The notes: generated from the sequence alone by a model not told the origin. A stretch of DNA of 64,000 nucleotides from Paenibacillus sp. FSL R5-0517 (GCF_037974355.1 NZ_CP150235.1:6510001-6574000); one strand, 5' to 3'; shown: positions 26,119 to 33,819, counted from the first letter of the stretch. A program made the numbers and translations.

Positions 26119-26403
26119 TTATCCTCCCGAACTGCGGAAGAAACTGCCGAAGCCGCTTGATTTGGACTTGGATTTGCTATAGGAGCTGTTGCTGTCCTTA
26201 TTGCTTCGATACGACGACCCGCCATAGTAATAGTGCCCGCTGCTGGAATCATATTCACATCCGGTATCATACTCCGGGTCACATTCATCATTGTTGCTGC
26301 CGCAACCGGATAACACGGCAGGAACTGCCAGCATCAGGGAGAAAGCAACCAGCTTCGCTTTTGATCCGGGTTTCGATGCTTGCCCCCGCTCTTGCTCACT
26401 CAT
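26119..26403 (-). CDS. Small Ser/Gly/Tyr-rich lipoprotein
   Basis: 94 residues. A hydrophobic segment (LVAFSLMLAVPAVL) ends in the lipobox VLSGC, with Cys34 as lipid anchor. It is followed by ECDPEYDTGCEY, with two further cysteines, and a low-complexity tail ending SSGFGSFFRSSGG. The layout recalls YgiB/YjfM (DUF1190) lipoproteins, which accompany YgiC/YjfC in enterobacteria, though it is much shorter and only the style matches. Start ATG overlaps the upstream stop (TGATG). Confidence 0.7.
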   Translation of the reverse strand: MSEQERGQASKPGSKAKLVAFSLMLAVPAVLSGCGSNNDECDPEYDTGCEYDSSSGHYYYGGSSYRSNKDSNSSYSKSKSKSSGFGSFFRSSGG

Positions 26404-26870
26404 CACAGATCCACCTCTTTCATATAAAACAACACTTTCTTGCGATCCGCATCCAGCACGGAATACAGGAATTCATACGTCTTGCCATCCCGAACCATAT
26501 AATGGTCAAGCAGCTGCTCGGCAAGCTCCATCGTATAGGTAGATGAAGCTGTGAGTTCCAACTCCTGAAATGAACTTCCATTCCACAACATATACTCTGC
26601 GCTGTACATGGAAGACATTTTGCACATCGCCAGCGCAGCATCCGCAATGGCTGCACCGTACTCGTCCGGCATCTGTTGGTCATACGCAGTTACATATACC
26701 GCATGTTCCCGCCCATCCTGGCATTCATTGGACAGATGCGCCCAGAGTTTATTTTTCACCAAGGTGGCATCCACCAGTTTGCGCATGAACAGTTCATCCC
26801 GTGTGACTGAAGTCTGTTCCAGCACCCCCGTCTCCGCCTGTCGATCATCTGACCAACTCCGATACGTCAA
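26403..26870 (-). CDS. Hypothetical protein at the head of the DUF350 cluster
   Basis: 155 residues, not recognised with confidence. No signal peptide or membrane helix is seen. It contains RDELFMRKLVDATLVKNKLWAHLSNECQDGREHAVYVTAYDQ and ends with KTYEFLYSVLDADRKKVLFYMKEVDL. The start is uncertain. The given TTG lacks a ribosome binding site, whereas GGGAGG at about 26892 points to a start one or two dozen bases further upstream, where the frame stays open (IGIYYSLTYRSW) but offers no standard start codon. First gene of the lipoprotein / ATP-grasp / DUF350 operon. Confidence 0.65.
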   Translation of the reverse strand: MTYRSWSDDRQAETGVLEQTSVTRDELFMRKLVDATLVKNKLWAHLSNECQDGREHAVYVTAYDQQMPDEYGAAIADAALAMCKMSSMYSAEYMLWNGSSFQELELTASSTYTMELAEQLLDHYMVRDGKTYEFLYSVLDADRKKVLFYMKEVDL

Positions 26871-27080
26871 TGAATAATAGATACCGATAACCTCCCTTTC
26901 TGTAAGCTCTTAGGTGAGCCGTTTCCATTCATACAAACGTATTTAACGCATGTGGAGGAAAAAAGTTACACTATTCACCATGACATGTAAAAATGAGAAC
27001 AGGTTGTCGCCACGTTCTTGGATCAATAAAGCTTGAGAAAACTAGCAGATTCCGCGTTTGGTATGTTTTAACCCCGCTCC

Positions 27081-27108
27081 AAAAAGGCCGGAGAAGATTC
27101 CCCGACCT
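27081..27108 (-). terminator. Terminator of the ABC-F gene
   Basis: Stem AGGTCGGGGA / TCTCCGGCCT with G-T pairs, followed by five T on the minus strand. The rest of 26871-27080 shows no gene. Confidence 0.7.
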
Positions 27109-27142
27109 CGTTTGTTCAACCTTATGCTCATGCCATTCGGAC

Positions 27143-29140
27143 CTATAACTCAGCCCACTGAGCCAATACATCATTATATTCAGCGGACAATTGCTCACGA
27201 TCATGCCAGATTTGTTCCAGTTCAAGCGGATTGTTCTGCACCGTTTCCAGCTGTTGATCCAACACCTGAATCTGTGCCTCAAGACGAGCCAACGTCTGTT
27301 CCAGCTTCTCCGCAGACGGTTGGTTGCCATTGCCACTTCTATCGTTCGATGCAGTTGCTACCGAGGTAGCTTCTGGCTTCTTCCCTGATCGGATAGTCCC
27401 GCTCGACGCTGTGGTCATACCTGACTTCATCTCTGAATTGCCTTTTCCGCCGGATGGTACGGCGGCTCTCCCGGCTGTACTCTGACCTGTCGCCGCCGCA
27501 CGAGCTTGCAATTCAAGCTTCTTCTCGCGATACGCCTCATAGTCTCCCAGATAAGCGTTCATCTGTCCGTCCTCCAGTTCCCAGACACGGGACGCCAGGC
27601 GATTGACGAAGTACCGATCATGTGAGATGGCAAGTACGGTACCTTCAAAATCAACCAACGACTCTTCCAGCGCTTCCCTGGATGCGATATCCAGATGGTT
27701 GGTCGGCTCATCAAGAAGCAGTACATTGGGTTTACGCTGCACCAGCAGAGCCAGCCGCAGGCGTGTCCATTCCCCGCCGGATAATTGCCCCACTGCGCGG
27801 AATACATCCGCGCCATAGAATAGATATCGTGCCAGAATTCCGCGTGCTTCCCCTTCCTCCACACCTGCTTCAAGTCGGAAGTATTCGAGTACATTCAGCT
27901 TCGGATTCGTAGGTTCCTCCTGTTGAGCCAGATACCCTACATCCACACGCGCCCCCCACTCCAGCTTGCCAGCATTGGGTTGCTCGTCACCAAGCAACAG
28001 CTTGAACAGGGTCGTCTTACCGGAGCCGTTCCGACCAATAAGAGCAATTTTGTCACCATATTCCAGCAGACCCGAAATCCCGCGTAGAATCACTCGCTCG
28101 CCATAACTCTTCTCCACTTGTTCAAGAACCACGACCCGTTTACCCGTTCGATCCGTAGGACGCACATCGAAATCGGCATTGCGCCGCTCCAATATGGGAC
28201 GCTTCACCTGTTCCATCCGCTCCAGCGCTTTGCGCATGGAAGCGGCCCGCCGGAAGAACTTTTCATTGCCACCAACTCGGCCCCACTCCTCCAGTTGGCG
28301 GATCGTTTCCTTCATTTTTTTGATCACCTTCTGCTGCTCCTTGAACTCCTCAAATTGCTGCAACAGCCGCTGTTCTTTCACGGCCATATATTCCGTATAG
28401 CCCCCCGCTGCCGTTAACGCCTCACCATCCTCCAGCTCCAGCGTTCGATTCACCACCCGATCCAGAAAATAGCGATCATGCGAGATCAGGACAATGGTAC
28501 CGGAGTATTCTCGTAAAAATCCTTCCAGCCACTCCACCCGCTCCAGATCAAGATGGTTCGTCGGCTCATCCAGCAATAACAGATCGGGTTTTACGATCAG
28601 CTGCGAGGCCAGCACCACCCGGGTCTGTTCCCCACCGGACAGTGAACCGAAGCGCCATTCATAATGCGTCTTGACAATATCCAGACCGTCCGCAACCTGA
28701 TCGATTCGGGCATCCATTTCGTATCCACCCTCACGCTCAAACTGTTCTTGCAGTGCCGCATATCGTTTGAGCAGACGCTCCAATTGATTAGGGTCTGCTG
28801 CACATGCCGGATCGGACATCTGCTGCTCCATTTCCTTCATTTGCGTGCGACATATCATAAGCTCCTTGAATCCAAGGCTCAGCACATCCAGTACGGTATA
28901 GTCATCCAGCCCTTCTGGAACTTGTGCCACGTAACCGGTCCGTGTATCTTTTTTGATCATCAATTGCCCTTCATCCGGCTTGTTCATTCTTGCCATCAGG
29001 CGCATAAGTGTGGTCTTGCCGCTTCCGTTGCGGCCGATTAAGGCAACCTTGTCACCTTCCATAATTTCAAATGTAATGCCGTCCAGCACCAGATGTGCTC
29101 CGTGGTATTGAGTCAGTTGTTGCGCGCTAATCATCATCAT
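27143..29140 (-). CDS. ABC-F family ribosome-associated ATPase
   Basis: 665 residues with two nucleotide-binding domains and no membrane helices. The first has GRNGSGKTT, LSGGEQTR and LLLLDEPTNHLD; the second has GRNGSGKTT, LSGGEWTR and LLLDEPTNHLD. The linker between them is long and charged (EQRLLQQFEEFKEQQKVIKKMKETIRQLEEWGR), like the P-site-reaching linker of antibiotic-resistance ABC-F proteins. A C-terminal coiled coil (AEKLEQTLARLEAQIQVLDQQLETVQNN) follows a Ser/Gly-rich stretch. The start ATG at 29138-29140 has AGGAGG upstream. A small ORF and a terminator precede it. Ribosome protection is plausible but not provable from sequence. Confidence 0.9.
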   Translation of the reverse strand: MMMISAQQLTQYHGAHLVLDGITFEIMEGDKVALIGRNGSGKTTLMRLMARMNKPDEGQLMIKKDTRTGYVAQVPEGLDDYTVLDVLSLGFKELMICRTQMKEMEQQMSDPACAADPNQLERLLKRYAALQEQFEREGGYEMDARIDQVADGLDIVKTHYEWRFGSLSGGEQTRVVLASQLIVKPDLLLLDEPTNHLDLERVEWLEGFLREYSGTIVLISHDRYFLDRVVNRTLELEDGEALTAAGGYTEYMAVKEQRLLQQFEEFKEQQKVIKKMKETIRQLEEWGRVGGNEKFFRRAASMRKALERMEQVKRPILERRNADFDVRPTDRTGKRVVVLEQVEKSYGERVILRGISGLLEYGDKIALIGRNGSGKTTLFKLLLGDEQPNAGKLEWGARVDVGYLAQQEEPTNPKLNVLEYFRLEAGVEEGEARGILARYLFYGADVFRAVGQLSGGEWTRLRLALLVQRKPNVLLLDEPTNHLDIASREALEESLVDFEGTVLAISHDRYFVNRLASRVWELEDGQMNAYLGDYEAYREKKLELQARAAATGQSTAGRAAVPSGGKGNSEMKSGMTTASSGTIRSGKKPEATSVATASNDRSGNGNQPSAEKLEQTLARLEAQIQVLDQQLETVQNNPLELEQIWHDREQLSAEYNDVLAQWAEL

Positions 29141-29182
29141 AATAAGGTTCCTCCTATAGTTGGAAGATCCTGACCGCAACAC

Positions 29183-29215
29183 AAAAAGAGCCGCAGGAGG
29201 TTAGCTCCGCGGCCC
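29183..29215 (-). terminator. Terminator/attenuator in the ABC-F leader
   Basis: Strong GC-rich stem (GGGCCGCGGAG pairing with CTCCTGCGGCTC, one bulged T) followed by five T on the minus strand. It lies between the 53-residue ORF and the ABC-F start, only about 43 bases before the ATPase start codon. Confidence 0.75.
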
Positions 29216-29237
29216 TTCAGAATTCAAGCAATATCGC

Positions 29238-29399
29238 TTATCGTCCGAATGAGGTCAAGGCAGGCATCTTCTCGCACATGTTAACTTCCGTATATTCATA
29301 ATTGGACAGACTTCTCCCGTTGGTCAGAAAAGTATGAACAATGCCAGCCATAGCAATCGGCAGCTGGCTAATACGGTTGTTAAGCATCTCGTGATTCAC
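29238..29399 (-). CDS. Small 53-residue ORF upstream of the ABC-F gene
   Basis: GTG start at 29397-29399 with an excellent AGGGAGGTGA site six bases upstream and a promoter directly before it. The product begins MNHEMLNNRISQLPIAMAGI and has no cysteine pattern, helix-forming membrane segment or domain I recognise. It ends 22 bases before the leader terminator of the ABC-F gene. It may be a leader peptide whose translation governs readthrough, or an independent small protein. Confidence 0.6.
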   Translation of the reverse strand: MNHEMLNNRISQLPIAMAGIVHTFLTNGRSLSNYEYTEVNMCEKMPALTSFGR

Positions 29400-29431
29400 C
29401 TGTCTTCACCTCCCTTGTCATAATTAATGTC

Positions 29432-29461
29432 AATATATCACAGACGAATGCATTCCTGCAA
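29432..29461 (-). promoter_or_regulatory. Promoter of the small ORF / ABC-F transcript
   Basis: TTGCAG (29456-29461), 18-base spacer, TATATT (29432-29437) on the minus strand. Start of transcription near 29425, about 26 bases before the GTG of the small ORF. Confidence 0.5.
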
Positions 29462-29512
29462 CCATCCTTTGGCCCAATTCATCCTTACTCGACAATAGCT
29501 TTACTGCTCGAT

Positions 29513-29797
29513 CTAGTTCCTGCCCCGTCGTCGAAGCATCACATCCCTGATCGCCACCGTAATAAGTGTTAACATTCCGGCAGTGCCGAGTGATACACCG
29601 AGCAACGCATATCCGATGCCATTCCAGCCGCCCATATCGATACTGATCATGATTACAACGGCACCACCGAGCAAGGCCACACATGGCAATATATATTGTA
29701 CCCACGTCATTCGGCGTCCTTGTAACCGATAGATCAGCCATTCAATCAGCAGCTGCACCGCCCACATTCCCAATGTCCATAAGATCAGTACTTCCAT
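29513..29797 (-). CDS. Small three-helix membrane protein
   Basis: 94 residues with three hydrophobic segments (LILWTLGMWAVQLLIEWLIY, YILPCVALLGGAVVIMISI, GIGYALLGVSLGTAGMLTLITVAI) and a basic C-terminal tail (RDVMLRRRGRN). No family recognised. AGGAGGGG precedes the ATG by 6 bases. It follows the glycosyltransferase gene by about 50 bases on the same strand and may share its transcript. Confidence 0.7.
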   Translation of the reverse strand: MEVLILWTLGMWAVQLLIEWLIYRLQGRRMTWVQYILPCVALLGGAVVIMISIDMGGWNGIGYALLGVSLGTAGMLTLITVAIRDVMLRRRGRN

Positions 29798-29850
29798 AAG
29801 GTTCCCCTCCTGTTGCTGGATGGATCAAGCGCTTTATTACAGACATTACG

Positions 29851-30849
29851 TTACTTCAACCAATCGGAGAAAAAGTTCCTGTATCCTTCTTTCATCTTCG
29901 TGCGCGAAAAAGCACCAAAAGCATACTCCCGATTGTCTTCCGACACACTGCGCGGCGCTGCCGCAGCCATGTTCACCAGTTCAAACCAGTTGTCCTCGTT
30001 GCCTGCAAAGGCATGCGTGGATCGAATGTGACCGTAGCAAGCGTGTTCCGGCTTCACAACCATTTTGCCCATCGCCATCGCTTCGGTCAGCGGCATTGCA
30101 AACGTATCAAAGGCGGAACAGTTCCAATAGACCTTAGCGGAATTCATCAACGTAAATATCTCATCCTGTGTGAGCGCGAACTTCAGCTTCACGTTGGCAG
30201 GAATGTCGTACTTCTTCATGGTTTCCTTATAGCGAACACCGCCGAACACCATGTACACTTCCTTATCCGGGTTCTGCCGCGCATATTCCAGCACCAGATC
30301 CGGACGACGGTTTGCTTCATCCCGACCGATCCAGAGCACCCGATTATGCACGACCTGGCTCGGGTCATAGTGCCGGTTCGCCAGCTCTTCACTAAAGCCA
30401 ATCGGGATGACGTTCACGTCATGTACGCCGAAGTTGCGGCCTAGTTCTGTTTTCAAAAACTCGGTCTGCACAATTGCTTTGTCCACCATCGTGTAAAATG
30501 GCTTCATCATCTCATATCCCGTCAGCGCGGGATCGGGGAAACTGTGCGGGAACAGTACACTCTTGGGTAGGAACATCTTCAAAAACGTAAACCCGGATAC
30601 CGTGTAGATGACATGCTCTATATTTTGGCTATAAATCTGGTCCAGCACGATATCGTAGTTCACCAGGTCACCTTTCTCATGCTCATACCCCGGCAACCAG
30701 TCGTATCCGCTGACATGACGCTCCGGCGAGATGAACACAATCTCCACGCCCAGCTCCAGGCCGATCTGCTTCAGCCGATCCGCAAATACACGCGGCCCCT
30801 GTGCTTCTGTGAATTGAATTTTACGCATTACAAGTCCGACTTTACGCAA
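29851..30849 (-). CDS. Glycosyltransferase, GT4-like
   Basis: About 332 residues with a GT-B fold pattern. The N-terminal half carries YDIVLDQIYSQNIEHVIYTVSGFTF and FPHSFPDP. The C-terminal half has RVLWIGRDEANRRPDLVLEYARQNPDKEVYMVFGG and the donor-binding stretch CSAFDTFAMPLTEAMAMGKMVVKPEH (an EAMA-type E-x7-E region). TTG at 30847-30849 is chosen because GAGGGG lies 8 bases upstream; a GTG 9 bases earlier abuts that site. It follows a phosphotransferase-like gene by 18 bases. Acceptor unknown; such kinase/glycosyltransferase pairs recall spore-coat loci, but no coat protein gene is nearby. Confidence 0.8.
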   Translation of the reverse strand: MRKVGLVMRKIQFTEAQGPRVFADRLKQIGLELGVEIVFISPERHVSGYDWLPGYEHEKGDLVNYDIVLDQIYSQNIEHVIYTVSGFTFLKMFLPKSVLFPHSFPDPALTGYEMMKPFYTMVDKAIVQTEFLKTELGRNFGVHDVNVIPIGFSEELANRHYDPSQVVHNRVLWIGRDEANRRPDLVLEYARQNPDKEVYMVFGGVRYKETMKKYDIPANVKLKFALTQDEIFTLMNSAKVYWNCSAFDTFAMPLTEAMAMGKMVVKPEHACYGHIRSTHAFAGNEDNWFELVNMAAAAPRSVSEDNREYAFGAFSRTKMKEGYRNFFSDWLK

Positions 30850-30867
30850 GCTTCTCACCCCTCATTT

Positions 30868-31851
30868 CTATTCCTCACGCATCTGCTTCATGCACTGTTC
30901 CAGCGTCGCTGTCGTCTCAAGCCACTGGTTATTCAGCTGTTCCTTCGGCCATACACATTCCTCACTTCTCAGGTCACCATCAATCAAACGCAGCATCCAG
31001 AGTGAGAATACAATAGCATAGGCGTTGTACCATCCTGCCAAAGAATCCCGTTCAATCTGCACGCCCAGGCTCTCTAGTTTGTCCAAATAAATGTCTATGA
31101 CCCGCTCTCGCAAAGCAGGCGTAACCGTTCTGGGAAACAGCGGATGCGAGAGATCTACCAGATGGTACATGTCCCAGAGCGGCGTATTCAGATGGGCATG
31201 CTCCCAGTCCAAGACAACCAGCCTACCGTCAACTTCCGCCAGATTCCCGGGATGCAGATCTCCGTGACACAGAACGGTAGGAAGTTCTTCCTCTGCTGTG
31301 AGAATCAACATGGCAATCTTGTCCCAATCCGATGAAGACAACCGCATATCCAGCGTAGACAACAGGTCATCCACAGATTGTCTGTGCATCTGCAACTCAT
31401 CCAACATGGTGCGAATAGACGGTTTCTGGCCCACGCGAGGCAACTCGCTCCATTCCGTAACAGGCAACGCATGCCACATTGCCATATGCACCGCTGTGTT
31501 CAGCATTGTCACTTCTTGCGAATCATGTACCAGTTGCCCCAGATCCTCATAGATCATCCAGCTCTGTGCCGGTGCAATGGTAGGGTCCGACGTTGCAACA
31601 AGCTGCGGATAGATGGGGGGTAGACCAGACATCACACGCTCGTACATCCATCGTTCTCGTCCGTGCTGTGCGGGATTCGTCAGCGGTTTAAAAATATAAC
31701 TTTTACCGGTAGGAACAGTAAATCGCTCCACATATCGTCCGTTCATTCCTTTATACAACTGTTCGCGGCTTGTTATATGGTGATCATCCAGCATTCCTTC
31801 GGGTGTCACCCAGCTATATGCATCCATCTCATCTTTCACGCAATCCACCAT
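30868..31851 (-). CDS. Aminoglycoside phosphotransferase-family kinase
   Basis: 327 residues with a kinase-like fold: RFTVPTGKSYIFKPL (ATP-side lysine), catalytic loop VLCHGDLHPGNLAEVDGRLVVLDWEHAHLNTPLWDMYHLVD, giving the HGDxHxxN and D-x-E motifs of APH/choline-kinase-like enzymes. The natural substrate is not necessarily an antibiotic. The promoter at 31893-31921 faces it, and the glycosyltransferase follows in the same operon. Confidence 0.85.
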   Translation of the reverse strand: MVDCVKDEMDAYSWVTPEGMLDDHHITSREQLYKGMNGRYVERFTVPTGKSYIFKPLTNPAQHGRERWMYERVMSGLPPIYPQLVATSDPTIAPAQSWMIYEDLGQLVHDSQEVTMLNTAVHMAMWHALPVTEWSELPRVGQKPSIRTMLDELQMHRQSVDDLLSTLDMRLSSSDWDKIAMLILTAEEELPTVLCHGDLHPGNLAEVDGRLVVLDWEHAHLNTPLWDMYHLVDLSHPLFPRTVTPALRERVIDIYLDKLESLGVQIERDSLAGWYNAYAIVFSLWMLRLIDGDLRSEECVWPKEQLNNQWLETTATLEQCMKQMREE

Positions 31852-31892
31852 CCGTTTCGTTCTTCCTGCTGCTCCGATGTTGATTTCTATTC

Positions 31893-31921
31893 ATCATACG
31901 TTGCCTCTCTCAAGCCTGCAA
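31893..31921 (-). promoter_or_regulatory. Promoter of the kinase/glycosyltransferase operon
   Basis: TTGCAG (31916-31921), 17-base spacer, TATGAT (31893-31898) on the minus strand. A 10-bp palindrome TAAGCGCTTA lies just upstream at 31932-31941. Confidence 0.6.
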
Positions 31922-31976
31922 GCTTTGTTCGTAAGCGCTTATTCCGTGTTTCCAATTAGAGTTTCAAAATTGCTTG

Positions 31977-32005
31977 TTGCATTTTAGTTAGTAACCACTT
32001 ACTAT
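31977..32005 (+). promoter_or_regulatory. tetR promoter with overlapping operator
   Basis: TTGCAT (31977-31982), 17-base spacer, TACTAT (32000-32005). The operator-like repeat TTAGT-N8-ACTA occupies 31988-32004, covering the spacer and -10. Expected transcription start coincides with the ATG at 32012, so the message would be leaderless or nearly so. Confidence 0.6.
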
Positions 32006-32011
32006 ACGAAT

Positions 32012-32602
32012 ATGAAGAACAAACCTCATGTGGATAGTAAAAAGAAAGATATTTTACAAGCGGCGATGCGCTTGTTTGCAACCAAAGGCGTTGACGGCAT
32101 ATCCGTCAAAGAGATCGGTGACGCCGCCGGAGTAACCGATGCGGCGATCTACAAACATTTTAAAAACAAAGATGCCGTTGCCCTGGAAGCCTTCACTCAA
32201 TACTGCGCGGACTATACTTCACTGATTGACGGGTATGTTCGACAGGAAGGTCCCGTGTTGAAACGCTTCAAGCAACTGATTACCGAGGTTCTTCACCTGC
32301 ACGATGAAGATCCCTACGGACTGCTGTTGATCTCACAGAATCATGAAATATTCATTGAAGCCGGCAGCAGTGAGGACTACCGTCAGCCATTGGATGCGTT
32401 AATGGATCTGATCGATCAGGGAATGATGCGGGGCGAACTGCCTCAGCAGGATTCACGGCTCACAGCCGTTCTGGTGATCGGTGCGATTACACGTATGGCC
32501 GTCTCGAGTATGCAAGGTGAATTGCCAGAGTTGTTGGTACCTTACACCGGGGAAACCGTCCACCGACTATCATTGATGTTGGGGCAAGTACCTCAGGAGT
32601 AG
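32012..32602 (+). CDS. TetR/AcrR-family regulator
   Basis: 196 residues. N-terminal helix-turn-helix KKDILQAAMRLFATKGVDGISVKEIGDAAGVTDAAIYKHFKNKDAVALEAF, then a helical ligand-binding domain. No Shine-Dalgarno sequence precedes the ATG, and the -10 box ends only six bases before it, fitting leaderless translation. The oxidoreductase downstream has an operator-like site of the same spacing, suggesting that this regulator represses both genes. Confidence 0.9.
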   Translation: MKNKPHVDSKKKDILQAAMRLFATKGVDGISVKEIGDAAGVTDAAIYKHFKNKDAVALEAFTQYCADYTSLIDGYVRQEGPVLKRFKQLITEVLHLHDEDPYGLLLISQNHEIFIEAGSSEDYRQPLDALMDLIDQGMMRGELPQQDSRLTAVLVIGAITRMAVSSMQGELPELLVPYTGETVHRLSLMLGQVPQE

Positions 32603-32713
32603 AATTGGAGAGGGGCAACCCTTCTGACCTCGCAGAACACCGGGTTCAGAGCTGCACGATATAAAAACAGAGTCTGTCTTCAACATACCATCAGGATATA
32701 CCGATGGATTACC

Positions 32714-32738
32714 GGGTCATACGTGACCTTTTCTTTTT
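32714..32738 (+). terminator. Terminator of tetR
   Basis: Short stem GGTCA / TGACC with loop TACG, followed by TTTTCTTTTT. The T run merges into the -35 box of the next promoter. Confidence 0.6.
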
Positions 32739-32766
32739 GCACATGAGGTTAGTGTTCATTAACTAA
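32737..32766 (+). promoter_or_regulatory. Oxidoreductase promoter with TetR-type operator
   Basis: TTGCAC (32737-32742), 17-base spacer, TAACTA (32760-32765). The repeat TTAGT-N8-ACTAA spans 32749-32766, the same half-sites and spacing as at the tetR promoter, and again covers the spacer and -10. Confidence 0.6.
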
Positions 32767-32789
32767 AATAGTCAGGACGTGTCGTCATC

Positions 32790-33368
32790 ATGAAGAAAAT
32801 ATTAATCATCCAAGGCAATCCCGTTTCCCCAAGTTACAATGGCTCAATCGCCGAAGCTTACCGTAAAGGTGCGGTGCAGGCTGGTGCCGAGGTTCGCATG
32901 ATCACCCTGAACGAACTGGAATTCAACATGAATTTAGAGGGAGGTTATCGTAATAAACTGCCGCTTGAACCGGACTTGTTAGAAGCACAAGAGGCGATTA
33001 AATGGGCCGAGCATCTCGTATGGGTATTCCCGATTTGGTGGGGAGGACCGCCTGCCCTGCTGAAAGGTTTCGTCGACCGGATCTTTATGCCAGGTTATGC
33101 CTTTAAGTATCAAAAAGGAAAACCTTTCCCGGATCAACTGCTCAAAGGCCGCACCGCTCGCATGATCACCACGATGGATGGTCCTAGCTGGTACTTCAAA
33201 TGGTTCCAAGGTGAGCCCGCACACAAAATGATGAAAATCTCCACCTTTGCGCTGACAGGCATCAAACCTGTGCGGATAACAACTATAGGTCAAGTCGGTA
33301 AGAAGTCCGATGAACAGAGAAAGAATTGGCTGGATAAGATTGAGCTACTTGGGCGGAAGATGGGGTAA
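32790..33368 (+). CDS. Flavodoxin-fold NAD(P)H oxidoreductase (quinone reductase type)
   Basis: 192 residues with the flavodoxin-like fold of the KefF/MdaB/NQO1 group. Visible parts: KKILIIQGNPVSPSYNGSIAEAY (phosphate loop for FMN/FAD), EHLVWVFPIWWGGPPALLKGFVDRIFMPGYAFKYQ, ARMITTMDGPSWYF. Such enzymes reduce quinones or electrophiles by two electrons. Weak ribosome binding site (AGGA). It is probably under control of the TetR protein encoded upstream, a common pairing for quinone or electrophile response. Confidence 0.9.
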   Translation: MKKILIIQGNPVSPSYNGSIAEAYRKGAVQAGAEVRMITLNELEFNMNLEGGYRNKLPLEPDLLEAQEAIKWAEHLVWVFPIWWGGPPALLKGFVDRIFMPGYAFKYQKGKPFPDQLLKGRTARMITTMDGPSWYFKWFQGEPAHKMMKISTFALTGIKPVRITTIGQVGKKSDEQRKNWLDKIELLGRKMG

Positions 33369-33388
33369 AAGATTTCTGCAAGGAATCC

Positions 33389-33490
33389 TCATCGGAAGTA
33401 TAGGTTTCTTTCCAGATGTCCACCTTATATAAGTTAAATCAAAAATCTGGGGATACGTGTAATTCAAAGGTAGTTCTGTACTCCGAGTGG
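33389..33490 (-). repeat. Dispersed hairpin repeat, degenerate copy
   Basis: On the minus strand reads ACAGAACTACCTTTGA then GTATCCCCAGATTTTTGAT, matching the first half of the copies at 41611, 42845 and 61687. The second half has diverged and the inverted arm is poorly kept. Confidence 0.55.
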
Positions 33491-33554
33491 CGGAAGTGTA
33501 ATTGTAGTTTAACTTGTATCAGAAAGCAGGAAATGTGCCTATTCCCAGGTACAA

Positions 33555-33604
33555 AAAAGGGTTGTCCCCTACGTCTTGTTCAAGGCGTAGGGGACAACCC
33601 TTTT
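33555..33604. terminator. Strong hairpin after the oxidoreductase gene
   Basis: A perfect 19-bp stem (33555-33573 and 33586-33604; outer part AAAAGGGTTGTCCCC) with a 12-base loop, flanked by A and T runs so it can stop transcription in both directions. It lies 187 bases past the oxidoreductase stop, with the degenerate repeat between. Confidence 0.75.
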
Positions 33605-33626
33605 AGCATTCATTTTCATTATGGTC

Positions 33627-33819
33627 TAACGAATCTTACACACGTTAATAGCTCCATTTCCGACAAGTCTGCGGTTTAACGAATCGTAGAAGCGTTATAC
33701 TCCCCATCTGTATGTGCTTTCGCAGGTTTTGGCAGGTTTGCATCGAAATAACTTCACTGAGGTTCGTTACATTTTGCATTCCGCGCTAAATCGCCATTTA
33801 ACGCTCACTGGGTTCGTTA
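33627..33819. repeat. Four-unit repeat cluster, two direct then two inverted
   Basis: Units of about 21 bases: TAACGAATCTTACACACGTT at 33627-33649, TAACGAATCGTAGAAGCGTT at 33677-33698, and inverted units at 33748-33769 and 33799-33819 (each ending GGTTCGTTA). Unit starts are about 50 bases apart. The same arrangement recurs at 54960-55150. The gap 33369-33901 holds no convincing gene. Confidence 0.7.

Noticed and set aside
33627-33819. CRISPR array
   Set aside because: The units are few, imperfect and change orientation halfway; spacers are not uniform and no cas genes are present.
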